DNA of 16,149 nucleotides from Pseudomonadota bacterium (GTDB lineage Bacteria; Desulfobacterota; Desulfovibrionia; Desulfovibrionales; Desulfovibrionaceae), in assembly GCA_023417745.1 (NCBI GenBank), contig JAEZEM010000279.1, positions 1 through 16,149 of the forward strand, written 5' to 3'. This document shows, one piece after another, positions 7,513 to 14,807 of the stretch. The position numbers and the translations under genes were made by a program. The notes under the pieces are model-generated. The model saw nothing but the letters and a program-made list of their open reading frames with translations. It did no database searches and was not told the DNA's origin. The first letter of the stretch is position 1, and every line of letters starts with the position of its first letter.

Positions 7513-7788
7513 CGGAGGCCGTGATGCTGCTGGCGACGGCACGGCAGCCCGTGTCAGGCGTGGAGGGGGGGGCGCGGCGTCGCCTGTCCGGCACGCAACC
7601 GCAGTCCGCGGGGCACGCGGGCCGAAGATGGCGCGGGCCGCCGAGGAAAAAGTGCGCCGGCAGCAGGGTCGGGCGGACCGGGCAAGTCCGCTGGCCGGAC
7701 CAGGCCCACGACCGCCGGGGCGGCCGCCAGCCCGGTCCCGGGTTTTCAGTCCCCGGGCGAGCGGTCGCCGCCCCGGCCCCGGACGGGG
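7439..7788. other. GC-rich gene-free gap between rlpA and the IHF/HU gene
   Basis: The two flanking genes converge on this 350-bp gap. It contains two good hairpins near rlpA. Open frames that run through it lack ribosome sites and show no recognisable protein. A short self-complementary segment just beyond the 3' end of the IHF/HU gene (CCCCG/CGGGG around 7770-7790) may help terminate that gene. Nothing else was recognised. Confidence 0.6.
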
Positions 7789-8091
7789 CTACAGCACTTC
7801 GTCGGGGTTGAGTTCGGCCCGGAACTTGCGGGACAGGCGGAACACCACCACTTTGCGCGGCGGCAGCATGATGGAGGCGTTGGTCTGGGGATTGCGCCCC
7901 TTGCGGGCCTTCTTGTCGTAGGACTCGAACTTGCCGAAGCCGCTGACGAGCAGGGAATTGTCCCGCTTGATGGACTGCTTCATGAGTTCGAGGAGATGGT
8001 CCACCAGGACCTTGACCTCGGCCCGGTTGCGCTCGGTCTTTTCATAGATGTAGTCGACGATGTCGGCCTTGGTGAGAGTTTTCCCGTTCAT
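7789..8091 (-). CDS. IHF/HU-family DNA-binding protein (IHF alpha-like)
   Basis: This is a 100-residue histone-like protein that bends DNA as a dimer. The N-terminus LTKADIVDYIYEKT and the core LLVSGFGKFESYDKKARKGR match the HU/IHF fold. The beta-arm tip contains the intercalating-proline motif RNPQT, and the C-terminal block reads VVVFRLSRKFRAELN. The arm sequence GRNPQTNASI resembles IHF alpha more than HU, but paralogues in this group are hard to tell apart, so no symbol is given. GGAG lies 6 bases before the ATG. A HIT-family gene lies upstream on the same strand after an 83-bp gap; they may share a transcript. Confidence 0.92.
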   Translation of the reverse strand: MNGKTLTKADIVDYIYEKTERNRAEVKVLVDHLLELMKQSIKRDNSLLVSGFGKFESYDKKARKGRNPQTNASIMLPPRKVVVFRLSRKFRAELNPDEVL

Positions 8092-8174
8092 GACGTTCTC
8101 CGGCGCGTTGCGTTTGGTAAGCTGGACGGGCGGTCAGGCCCGGCCGGCGATTGGCACAAGTGAGGAACCATGCG

Positions 8175-8597
8175 CTAGTCAGCCAGGGCGGCGCGCACCG
8201 CCTCGGCCACGGCGGCTGATGCGGCGGCGTCGGGGTAGGGCGTGCCCGGCCACAGGGCCAGACCGTCGCCTTCCCGGCGCGGAATCAAATGGTAGTGGGC
8301 GTGAAACACCACTTGGCCGGCGCTTTTGGCGTTGTTCTGCTGGACATTGAGGCCGGTTGCGCCCATGGCCCGCATGACGGCCCGGCCTACCCGTTGCTGC
8401 GCGGCAAGCAGGGCCGCGCCGAGGGCGGCCGGCAGCGCGAACAGGTCGGGGTGATGGGCCTTGGGGATGACCAGGGCATGGCCCGGGGTCACCGGGGCGA
8501 TGTCGAGGAAAGCCAGCACCAGCTCGTCTTCGTAGAGCTTGGCGCAGGGGATCTCTCCCTTGACGATTTTGCAAAAAATACAGTCGGCGGCATCCAT
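8175..8597 (-). CDS. HIT-family nucleotide hydrolase/transferase (Hint-like)
   Basis: The 140-residue protein contains the histidine triad H99-A-H101-Y-H103, followed by LIPR; H101 is the expected nucleophile. It also has the N-terminal CIFC pair (C6, C9), which together with H48 and H99 forms the structural zinc site in many bacterial members. The segments LAFLDIAPVTPGHALVIPK and GLNVQQNNAKSAGQVVFHAH are typical of the Hint branch. Family members hydrolyse adenosine phosphoramidates and aminoacyl-adenylates; the physiological substrate is rarely known. AGGGGA lies 7 bases before the ATG, and a good sigma-70-type promoter sits about 60 bp further upstream. Confidence 0.95.
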   Translation of the reverse strand: MDAADCIFCKIVKGEIPCAKLYEDELVLAFLDIAPVTPGHALVIPKAHHPDLFALPAALGAALLAAQQRVGRAVMRAMGATGLNVQQNNAKSAGQVVFHAHYHLIPRREGDGLALWPGTPYPDAAASAAVAEAVRAALAD

Positions 8598-8662
8598 GAA
8601 TTGTCCCCTCTCTCCCCAGGCGAAACAGCGCGGCCACGGGCCGGCCCAACGCCTTGGTTCAA

Positions 8663-8691
8663 GCTATAAAAAAGGAAAGGCATTTTTTCAA
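8663..8691 (-). promoter_or_regulatory. Sigma-70-type promoter for the HIT gene
   Basis: On the minus strand, TTGAAA (8691-8686) and TATAGC (8668-8663) are separated by exactly 17 bp in an AT-rich island within an otherwise GC-rich region. Transcription would start near 8656, giving a leader of about 60 nt. The -35 matches TTGACA at 5 of 6 positions and the -10 matches TATAAT at 4 of 6. It sits inside the leader of the divergent radical SAM gene. Confidence 0.6.
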
Positions 8692-8710
8692 GTGGCTTAG
8701 GAGAAAAATA

Positions 8711-9805
8711 ATGGCCTCCCCGCATATCGCTCGCCATCTTCGCCAAAATGTCATTTCCGAGGACGCCCCCCAAGGGCGGTTTTTCCGGCATCCCGAGCCG
8801 CCAAAGGGGCGCAGGCGGGTGTGGCCGGTCTACCTCAGTTTTCAAGGATGTCCGGGACGTTGCGTGTTTTGCGCCCAGGCCGTGCAGGCCGGCGCGCCGC
8901 CTGCGCCACTGGCCGAAACCCTGGCCGCCATGGAGCGGGAGCTGGGTCAAGCCGCCCGGGACGGACGCGGCCCCTATGAGTTGGCCTTTTACGGCGGCGT
9001 GTTCACGGCCCTGCCCGAACCCTGGCCCAGGCGTTTTCTCGAAGCGGCCGCGCGGTTTCGCCGGGCTGGGCTGATTGGGCGCATCCGCTGCTCCACCCGG
9101 CCCGACGCCTGCCCGCCCGAGCTGTTGGCCGAACTGGCCGGCCTGGGGCTTGATCTGGTCGAGATCGGGGCTCAGACCTTTGATGATACGGTGCTGGCCG
9201 CCTCGGGCCGGGGCCACGACGCCGAAGCCACGCGCCAGGCCGCCCGGACCGTGCGGGCCGCCGGCCTGAGTCTTGGCCTGCAGCTCCTGCCCGGCCTGCC
9301 CGGCCACGATCCGGCGGCCCTGACCCGGGATGTGGCCGAGACCTGCGCCCTGGCTCCGTCTCTGGTCCGCATCCATCCCTGTCTGGTCGTGGAAGGCACG
9401 GAACTGGCCGCCCTCTACCGGGCCGGCCGGTACGCCCCCTGGGCTTTGGAAGAGACCATCGAGGCTCTGGCCCGGGCGCTGCCTCCCTTGTGGCGGGCCG
9501 GCGCGACCGTGGCCCGCCTGGGCCTGGCCCCGGAACCTGGGCTGGAAGCCGCCATCCTGGCCGGCCCGCGCCATCCGGCCCTGGGGGATCGGGCCAGGGC
9601 CAGGGCGCTGCTGGCGCTGATCCGGGAAGAAATCGCGGCCTTGGACGCGCCCGTGGCCGGCCTTTTTGCGCCGCGCCGTTTCGCTGGCCAGCTTTTGGGC
9701 CACGGCGGCGAGCTGGCCCCGGCCTACGCCGCCCTGGGGCTGCCCCGGGAGCTGGTGCGTTTTACCCGGGACGAGGATTTTTTCCTTGCCGCGAAAGCTG
9801 TTTGA
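8711..9805 (+). CDS. Elp3/YhcC-like radical SAM protein
   Basis: The 364-residue protein has the radical SAM cluster motif C47-X3-C51-X2-C54 (CPGRCVFC) just after a strand, as in Elp3-like enzymes. It continues with ELAFYGGVFTALP, RIRCSTRPDACPPEL, VEIGAQTFDDTVL and LQLLPGLPG, all hallmarks of the TIM-barrel of that superfamily. The later LYRAGRYAPWALEETIEAL and ATVARLGLAPEPGLE match the C-terminal extension of Elp3-like radical SAM proteins that lack an acetyltransferase domain. The reaction is unknown; such enzymes often modify tRNA or nucleic acids. AGGAG at 8699-8703 selects the ATG at 8711; an upstream ATG at 8654 would add 19 basic residues without a ribosome site. It is transcribed divergently from the HIT gene. 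Confidence 0.9.
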   Translation: MASPHIARHLRQNVISEDAPQGRFFRHPEPPKGRRRVWPVYLSFQGCPGRCVFCAQAVQAGAPPAPLAETLAAMERELGQAARDGRGPYELAFYGGVFTALPEPWPRRFLEAAARFRRAGLIGRIRCSTRPDACPPELLAELAGLGLDLVEIGAQTFDDTVLAASGRGHDAEATRQAARTVRAAGLSLGLQLLPGLPGHDPAALTRDVAETCALAPSLVRIHPCLVVEGTELAALYRAGRYAPWALEETIEALARALPPLWRAGATVARLGLAPEPGLEAAILAGPRHPALGDRARARALLALIREEIAALDAPVAGLFAPRRFAGQLLGHGGELAPAYAALGLPRELVRFTRDEDFFLAAKAV

Positions 9806-9880
9806 CTTGGCCGCGCCCTCGTGCCAAACCGGACAAGGGACACGCCCCCCGAAAACCTTCAAACCGTCTGGTGAACAACC

Positions 9881-10390
9881 ATGAAGCGATTTTTAGCGCC
9901 CCTGGCCTGCCTCGTCTGTCTGGCCCTGGCCGCGCCGGCCGCGGCGGAAACGCCCAACATGCGCCAAAGCATCAACTACTTCATGAACTACTTCAACGAG
10001 GCGGTGGTCCAGGCCATCCAGATCAAGGAGCATGAAGACAAAGAAGGGCTGACCGACAAACGCCCGTATGCCGACGAGTTCGTCTTCTATCAGGATCTCA
10101 AGGCCCGCATCGAAAAGTCGCTTGGCCTAGCTCTTAATCTCTGCGATCTCTACTATATCTACAATAAGACGACCTACTGCTTCACCAAGGACGAGAAGAA
10201 CTACCTCTTTGATCGCTTAGACAACATCATGGACGCCTTGCAGAAGATCAAGGACACGCCCTACGTCGGCGGCGACGTCGCCCTGGAGAACAAATCCGGC
10301 ACTGCCGCTCGGCAACTTGCCGCCTTTAACGAGCGGGTGGACAAACTGCGGGCCTTTGTCAAATCTTCGCTGGTCGTTTTTCAACGATAA
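9881..10390 (+). CDS. Small secreted protein of unknown function
   Basis: The 169-residue product starts with a clear signal peptide (MKRFLAPLACLVCLALAAP), likely cleaved after A22 (AAA-ETP). The mature part is mostly helical in appearance, with many charged and aromatic residues. It has two cysteines, C88 and C100 (CX11C), separated by a Tyr-rich stretch, which could form a disulfide in the periplasm. I do not recognise a family. Codon use in the middle of the gene is less GC-biased than in its neighbours. It follows the radical SAM gene after 75 bp and lies only 2 bp before the amidohydrolase start, so the three may form an operon. The ribosome site is weak (TGGTGA). Confidence 0.75.
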   Translation: MKRFLAPLACLVCLALAAPAAAETPNMRQSINYFMNYFNEAVVQAIQIKEHEDKEGLTDKRPYADEFVFYQDLKARIEKSLGLALNLCDLYYIYNKTTYCFTKDEKNYLFDRLDNIMDALQKIKDTPYVGGDVALENKSGTAARQLAAFNERVDKLRAFVKSSLVVFQR

Positions 10391-10392
10391 TA

Positions 10393-11547
10393 TTGCGCCC
10401 GTCTCCATCCCCCCGCGCCGTGCGCGCCGCCCGGGCCCTGACCATGGTTCCCGGAGCCGCGCCCCTGGATGACGCCGCCCTGGTCCTGGCCGGCCGGCGC
10501 ATCCTGGACGTCGGCCCGGCCCGGCGCGTGCTGGCCGGCTTCCACGGCCCGGTCGAGGATCTCGGCGATGTCGTCCTCGGGCCGGGACTCGTCAACGCCC
10601 ACGCCCATCTGGAGCTTTCCCACCTGCGCGGCCTGGCCCCGCCGCCGGCCGGCTTTTGCGCCTGGGCGGGCTGGCTTTTTGCCGCCGCCCGGGAGACCGC
10701 GTCTCCGGAAATCTTGCGTGCCGCCGCGGCCGAGGCGGCCGGGACAGGCACGGCCGCCGTCATCGACGTAGCCGGCCGGGCTGGGCCGGCCGTGGCCCGG
10801 GCGCTGCGGGAGGCCGGCCTGGCCGGGCTCGTGTGCCGCGAGATCCTGGGCCGCCGGGCCGCCCTCTCCCTGGACCTGCCGCCCCAGCTGGCCGAGGCGG
10901 CCGGCGACGGCGTGGCGGCGACCAACTGCGGCCATGCCCTGTATTCCACCGCCCCGGAGCTCCTGCGCCGGGTGCGGGCCGCCTGCCGGGAGCGAGGCGC
11001 GCCTTTTAGCCTGCATCTGGCCGAACATGCCGGCGAGATGGAACTGTTTCTGACAGGCCAGGGCGAATTCGCGGCCATGTTGGCCGGCCGGCTGCTGCCT
11101 GGGGGCTGGCAGGCCCCGGGCCGCTCGCCCGTGGCCGAGGCGGCGGCCCAGGGGCTGCTCGGGCCGGACACCCTGGCCGTCCACGTGGTCCAGCTCGCCC
11201 CGGGCGATCTGGACATCCTGGCCCGGTCCGGGGCCACGGCCTGCCTGTGTCCGCGCAGCAACGCCCGCATCGGCGTCGGCCTGGCCGACGCCCCGGCCCT
11301 GGTCGCGGCCGGCGTGCCGCTTGCCCTGGGCACCGACAGCCTGGCCTCCAACGACGACCTCAATCTGTGGAACGAAGCCCGGGCGCTTTTCGCCGCCTCT
11401 CCGGAACTGCCGGGCTGGGCCGTGCTCGAAGCCCTGACGGTTGGCCCGGCCCGACTCCTTGGCCGGCCCGACCTCGGCCGGCTGGCCCCGGGAAGCGTCG
11501 GCGGCTGGACCGTGCTGCCGGCCGATCTGGTCGCATTCCTGGCTTGA
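10393..11547 (+). CDS. Amidohydrolase-superfamily deaminase (SAH/aminodeoxyfutalosine deaminase-like)
   Basis: The 384-residue enzyme has the metal motifs of the cytosine-deaminase/TrzN-like branch: H70-A-H72 (NAHAHLELS), H208 in HLAEH, H264 in HVVQL and D315 in GTDSLASNDDL. The segment CPRSNARIGVG before the GTDS strand is common in S-adenosylhomocysteine/methylthioadenosine deaminases and in the aminodeoxyfutalosine deaminases of the futalosine menaquinone pathway. Desulfovibrio-type bacteria commonly use that pathway, so this role is plausible but unproven. The natural N-terminal strand (VRAARALTMVPG) begins before the first ATG (10444). The start is therefore probably the TTG at 10393, two bases after the preceding stop, or the GTG at 10420. 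No good ribosome site was seen, which fits translational coupling. Confidence 0.86.
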   Translation: MRPSPSPRAVRAARALTMVPGAAPLDDAALVLAGRRILDVGPARRVLAGFHGPVEDLGDVVLGPGLVNAHAHLELSHLRGLAPPPAGFCAWAGWLFAAARETASPEILRAAAAEAAGTGTAAVIDVAGRAGPAVARALREAGLAGLVCREILGRRAALSLDLPPQLAEAAGDGVAATNCGHALYSTAPELLRRVRAACRERGAPFSLHLAEHAGEMELFLTGQGEFAAMLAGRLLPGGWQAPGRSPVAEAAAQGLLGPDTLAVHVVQLAPGDLDILARSGATACLCPRSNARIGVGLADAPALVAAGVPLALGTDSLASNDDLNLWNEARALFAASPELPGWAVLEALTVGPARLLGRPDLGRLAPGSVGGWTVLPADLVAFLA

Positions 11548-11581
11548 TTTCGTTTGCGGACAGACTGTTACGCTTTCGTGC

Positions 11582-11610
11582 TTGTATGCCTTCGGCCGGC
11601 GATGTATAAA
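11582..11610 (+). promoter_or_regulatory. Candidate sigma-70 promoter for the EAL-HDOD gene
   Basis: TTGTAT (11582-11587) and TATAAA (11605-11610) are separated by 17 bp in an AT-richer stretch. The -10 matches consensus at 5 of 6 positions, but the -35 only at its TTG core. A start near 11617 would give a leader of about 95 nt before the ATG at 11712. Confidence 0.4.
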
Positions 11611-11711
11611 TCGGAAGCCTGACCCTTTTGTAGTTGCATTGGCAACCAACGCCGGGTGTTTGCAGCCCCAGCGAAACATTGCAGCAGTACGCCAGACGTG
11701 CTTTGAACACC

Positions 11712-12959
11712 ATGTCCCCCAATACAGACGCCAATTACGCCGTAGCCCGGCACCCCATCTATCGTATCGACGGCGACGTGTTCGGTTACGAGCTGCTCTA
11801 TCGCACCGTCGGCGGCCCCAACGCGGCTTCCTTCCCCTCGGACGCGGAGGCGACCCTGGCCGTGCTGGCCAACGGCGTCCACGCCATTTCCCAGGACATT
11901 GACCCCAAAAAAAAGATCTTCATCAATTTTTCCAAGGAAATCCTGGCATCCGGCCATCATAAATTCCTGGACCCGGGACGGTTCGTCCTCGAGATCCTGG
12001 AGCATGTGACCTGTGACGCGGCCTTTGTGGAGCTGGTGCGCGGCATCCGGGAAGCCGGCTTCGTGCTGGCCTTGGACGATTACGTGGGCGATCCGTCCTT
12101 TGATCCGATCCTGCCCTACGTGACCTACATCAAGGTGGATTTCCTGGCCCTGGCCGGCGATCCGGCCCGGCTTGGGACGGTGGTGGACCGCTGCCTGGCC
12201 CTGGGCAAGACCGTGCTGGCCGAAAAAGTGGAGACCGAGGCCGATATCGCCTGGTGCCGCGACCGGGGCGTGCCCCTGGCCCAGGGCTATTTCTACAGCC
12301 GGCCCAAGATCGTCACGGCCAAGATCCTCGAAGCCAACCAGGCAGTGAAGCTCAACCTCCTGGCTGAGGTGAGCCAGCCCGAACTGGACGTGCGTCGGGT
12401 GCGCGAGATCATCGGTTCGGACGTGTCGCTGACCTACAAGCTGTTGCGCTACGTCAACACGGCCAGCTTCTACCGGGGCCAACCCATTGAATCGGTGGAT
12501 TTTGCGGTCACGCGCCTGGGACGCAACGCCCTGGCCAGCTGGGTGGCCGTCAACATGCTGGCCACGCTTGGGGCCTCGGCCCGTGACCGGGAACTGGCTT
12601 TTGCCTCGGCCGTGCGCGGCCGGTTTCTGGCCCAGGCCGATGGTCGGAGAATTCCGGGGCGGGCGACCTGCCACGACGGGCAAAGCATCTGCCTCACGGG
12701 ACTATTGTCGCTGCTCGACGCCATGCTCGGGATGCCCATGGCTCAGGCTCTGGCCGGCATCTCCATTGACGAGCGCACGAAAGTCGCCCTGCTTGGCGGC
12801 AAAAGCTCCTGTTCGCCCTGTCTGGCCCTGGCCGGCTGCTACGACGCCGGCGGCGCGGGGGCCATGGCGGCGCTTCGCGCCTACGGCCTGGCCCCGGACG
12901 ACGCCTCGGCCGCCTATTTCGAGGCCCTGGCCTGGGCGGCGGACATGTTTAGGCCCTAG
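11712..12959 (+). CDS. EAL (degenerate) plus HDOD signalling protein
   Basis: The 415-residue protein resembles the YuxH-like EAL-HDOD family. Residues ~10-190 form an EAL fold. ELL replaces EAL in GYELLYR, and FINFS, LEILE, ALDDY, YIKVD, AEKVET and QGYFYSRP occupy the usual ligand positions. Loop 6, normally DDFGTG, reads DDYVGD, so c-di-GMP hydrolysis is doubtful and a binding or scaffolding role is more likely. Residues ~210-400 are an HDOD domain (VSLTYKLLRYVNTASF, AVTRLGRNALASWV), a non-catalytic relative of HD hydrolases. The ATG at 11712 is preferred because the conserved fold starts soon after; in-frame non-ATG starts further upstream add only an uncharacteristic sequence. No strong ribosome site was seen. 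It converges on the Rrf2 gene. Confidence 0.9.
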   Translation: MSPNTDANYAVARHPIYRIDGDVFGYELLYRTVGGPNAASFPSDAEATLAVLANGVHAISQDIDPKKKIFINFSKEILASGHHKFLDPGRFVLEILEHVTCDAAFVELVRGIREAGFVLALDDYVGDPSFDPILPYVTYIKVDFLALAGDPARLGTVVDRCLALGKTVLAEKVETEADIAWCRDRGVPLAQGYFYSRPKIVTAKILEANQAVKLNLLAEVSQPELDVRRVREIIGSDVSLTYKLLRYVNTASFYRGQPIESVDFAVTRLGRNALASWVAVNMLATLGASARDRELAFASAVRGRFLAQADGRRIPGRATCHDGQSICLTGLLSLLDAMLGMPMAQALAGISIDERTKVALLGGKSSCSPCLALAGCYDAGGAGAMAALRAYGLAPDDASAAYFEALAWAADMFRP

Positions 12960-13066
12960 GCCAGGGCCGCCGGACCGCTGTGGGCATCCGCCCTTTTGCG
13001 CTACGTGCGGGACGGATGGCGCGGAGACGCCACCCGCCGCAGCCTTGTCCCGGCCGGCCGCCCGCG

Positions 13067-13519
13067 TCAGATAACGTAGTCGGCGGTCTTGGCCGCTTGG
13101 CGTATCCGCCGGTCCTCGGCCACGAGGTCGGCCAGGCTGCGGGTGTCGTAGACCCGTTCCAGGGCGTTGCGGGCCTCGTCCCAAAGGCCCCGAAAGACGC
13201 AGCCCCCTTGCAGGGGGCAGTCGTGGCCCGGGCGCTCGCGGTGGCAGTCCACCGGGCTGATGGGGCCGTCCATGAAGCGGATCACCGCTCCGACGGTCAC
13301 CTCCGACGCCGGCCGGGCCAGGTAGAAGCCGCCTTCCTTGCCCCGCTGGGAGGCCACGAAGCCGCCCTGGCGCAGCTGGTTGAGGATCACTTCCAGGAAG
13401 CGTTTGGGGATGGCCTGGCGGTCGGCGATCTCGCCGGCCGGGGCCGCCCCGGTTCCCTCGCGCAGGGCCAGTTCGAGCAAGGCGCGCAGGGCGTATTGGC
13501 ATTTCTGGGTCACGGCCAC
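13067..13519 (-). CDS. Rrf2-family transcriptional regulator with cysteine triad
   Basis: The 150-residue protein has the Rrf2 winged-helix N-terminus (QYALRALLELALREG), the recognition region IPKRFLEVILNQLRQGGFV and the wing RGKEGGFYLARP. Three cysteines at 92, 101 and 107 (CX8CX5C) lie where IscR and NsrR bind an iron-sulfur cluster, so a redox, NO or cluster-status sensor is likely. The spacing to the first cysteine is longer than the CX5CX5C of IscR. Translation probably starts at GTG (13519), with GGAG six bases upstream; a second GTG at 13513 is less well placed. No iron-sulfur assembly genes lie nearby, so its target genes are unclear. The MOSC gene lies upstream on the same strand. 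Confidence 0.92.
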   Translation of the reverse strand: MAVTQKCQYALRALLELALREGTGAAPAGEIADRQAIPKRFLEVILNQLRQGGFVASQRGKEGGFYLARPASEVTVGAVIRFMDGPISPVDCHRERPGHDCPLQGGCVFRGLWDEARNALERVYDTRSLADLVAEDRRIRQAAKTADYVI

Positions 13520-13606
13520 GACCGTCTCCTTGGCCGCCCTACAGGGCGCGGTTCACGTTCGCCAATCGCCCCCGTCCCCTTCACAGGGTTCCCCCATGTG
13601 GGGTTT

Positions 13607-13640
13607 CCAAAGGGGCTCAGCCCCTTTGGCCGCCGGAGGC
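13607..13640. repeat. Intergenic hairpin repeat with CCGCCGGAGGC tail, copy 2
   Basis: CCAAAGGGGC (13607-13616) pairs perfectly with GCCCCTTTGG (13620-13629) around TCA, followed directly by CCGCCGGAGGC (13630-13640). It lies just 3' of the MOSC gene, between it and the Rrf2 gene. Layout and tail match copy 1 (6605-6640), while the stem bases differ in a way that preserves pairing. Confidence 0.75.
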
Positions 13641-13648
13641 ATCTTTTC

Positions 13649-14086
13649 TTACTCTTCCACCACCGCCACCACATCGCCGGCCGTGACGTCGCCGCCGACG
13701 AGCACCTTGGCGAACACGCCTTCCCGGGGCATGACGCAGGTTCCGGCCGCTTTCTTGATGGCGCAGCCGGCGTCGTGGCAGGCCTTGCCGATGGCCGTGA
13801 CTTCCAGCACCACGTCCGCGCCGACCCGCAGCCGCCGGCCCACGGCGATGTCGAGGGTTTCGAGCCCGTCCACGTTGAGGTTTTCGGCGAAATCTCCGGG
13901 AGCCAGCCAATCCAGTTTCTGGCGCATCCGGTCAAGGGCGTTCAGGGACAGCAGGCTCACCTGCCGGGGCGAGCCGGCATGGGCGTCGCCTTCGATGCCG
14001 TGGTCGACGACCAAGGTTGCTTGCGCCACGGCGGTCTTGCGTTCCCCTTTCTTGAGACTCAAACATACGCTATTGATGACAGCCAT
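13649..14086 (-). CDS. Small MOSC-domain protein
   Basis: The 145-residue protein is a stand-alone MOSC domain, the sulfur-carrier fold found at the C-terminus of molybdenum-cofactor sulfurases. Visible hallmarks are VVDHGIEGDAHAG, PRQVSLLS, GDFAENLNVDGL and the cysteine-rich GKACHDAGCAIKK, followed by GTCVMPREGVFAKVL. The cysteine after MPREG-type context is the usual candidate for persulfide binding. Known relatives act on Mo/W-pterin cofactors, though small MOSC proteins remain poorly characterised. A MoaD-like gene and an AOR gene lie within 2.5 kb, which supports a role in tungsto/molybdopterin metabolism. GGGAGG lies 9 bases before the ATG. It is divergent from the nicotinamidase-like gene. 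Confidence 0.92.
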   Translation of the reverse strand: MAVINSVCLSLKKGERKTAVAQATLVVDHGIEGDAHAGSPRQVSLLSLNALDRMRQKLDWLAPGDFAENLNVDGLETLDIAVGRRLRVGADVVLEVTAIGKACHDAGCAIKKAAGTCVMPREGVFAKVLVGGDVTAGDVVAVVEE

Positions 14087-14240
14087 AAGCTCGTCCTCCC
14101 AAACGCGACTGGCGCAACCGACCGGTGCGATAGTCGATTAAACCGATCAATTTGATGATCCCGTTTGCCAAAGGAACCGGCCGCGCGTCAAGGCGCGTCC
14201 GCAAACCCGGGCCAAGGCCCGGCCATACCCGGAGGCGGCC

Positions 14241-14807
14241 ATGCCGACCAGTCCCGACACGAAACAACCAAGCGCCCTGCTTTTAATCGACATCCAGAAC
14301 GACTATTTCCCGGGCGGAACCATGGCTCTGGCCGAACCCGAGGCCGCCGGCCGAAACGCCGCCGTCCTGCTGGCCCGGTTCCGGGCCGCCGGCCGGCCGG
14401 TGGTGCACATCCGCCACGAGGCCGCCCACCCCGGGGCCACGTTTTTCCTGCCCGGCACGCCCGGGGCCGACATCCATGCCTGCGTGGCTCCGCTGCCCGG
14501 CGAGACCGTCATCCTCAAGCACTGGCCCAACAGCTTCCGCGACACCGGCCTTGGCGAGGCGCTGGCCGCCTGCGGCGTCAAGCGCTTGGCGGTCGCCGGC
14601 ATGATGACCCACATGTGCGTGGACGCCACCGTCCGGGCCGCCTTTGATCTGGGCTACGCCGTCACCGTGGCCGCCGACGCCTGCGCCACCCGCGATTTGG
14701 TTTACGCCGGCCGCGCCGTGGCCCCGGCCGATGTCCAGGCCGCCTTCCTGGCCGCCCTGGGCGCGGTCTACGCCGAGGTCGTGGCCACGGCGGCGGTTGC
14801 CGTCTAG
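14241..14807 (+). CDS. Isochorismatase/nicotinamidase-family cysteine hydrolase
   Basis: The 188-residue protein carries the catalytic triad of this family: D17 in LLLIDIQNDYF, K93 in ILKHWPNSF and C126 in GMMTHMCVDAT. The FPGGTMAL segment resembles nicotinamidases, but the usual metal-binding D-x-H residues are not clearly present. A related amidase, or a general cysteine hydrolase of the YecD/RutB type, is therefore equally possible. GGAGG lies six bases before the ATG. The TAG stop falls within CTAG at the end of a MITE-like element (copy C). It is transcribed divergently from the MOSC gene across 154 bp. That gap contains an AT-rich near-palindrome ATCAATTTGAT, for which no operator role is shown. 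Confidence 0.9.
   Translation: MPTSPDTKQPSALLLIDIQNDYFPGGTMALAEPEAAGRNAAVLLARFRAAGRPVVHIRHEAAHPGATFFLPGTPGADIHACVAPLPGETVILKHWPNSFRDTGLGEALAACGVKRLAVAGMMTHMCVDATVRAAFDLGYAVTVAADACATRDLVYAGRAVAPADVQAAFLAALGAVYAEVVATAAVAV

Noticed and set aside
8489..9862. Long minus-strand open frame opposite the radical SAM gene and overlapping the HIT gene
   Set aside because: It conflicts with two well-supported genes, and its product is a Gly/Gln/Pro-rich sequence typical of antisense reading.
12952..12968. GGCCCT/AGGGCC hairpin at the stop of the EAL-HDOD gene as a terminator
   Set aside because: The stem is only 6 bp with no T tract, and such pairings are frequent by chance at this GC content.
14130..14160. 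AT-rich near-palindrome ATCAATTTGAT between the MOSC and hydrolase genes as an operator
   Set aside because: Only one short site, no matching second copy in the window and no adjacent regulator known to bind it.
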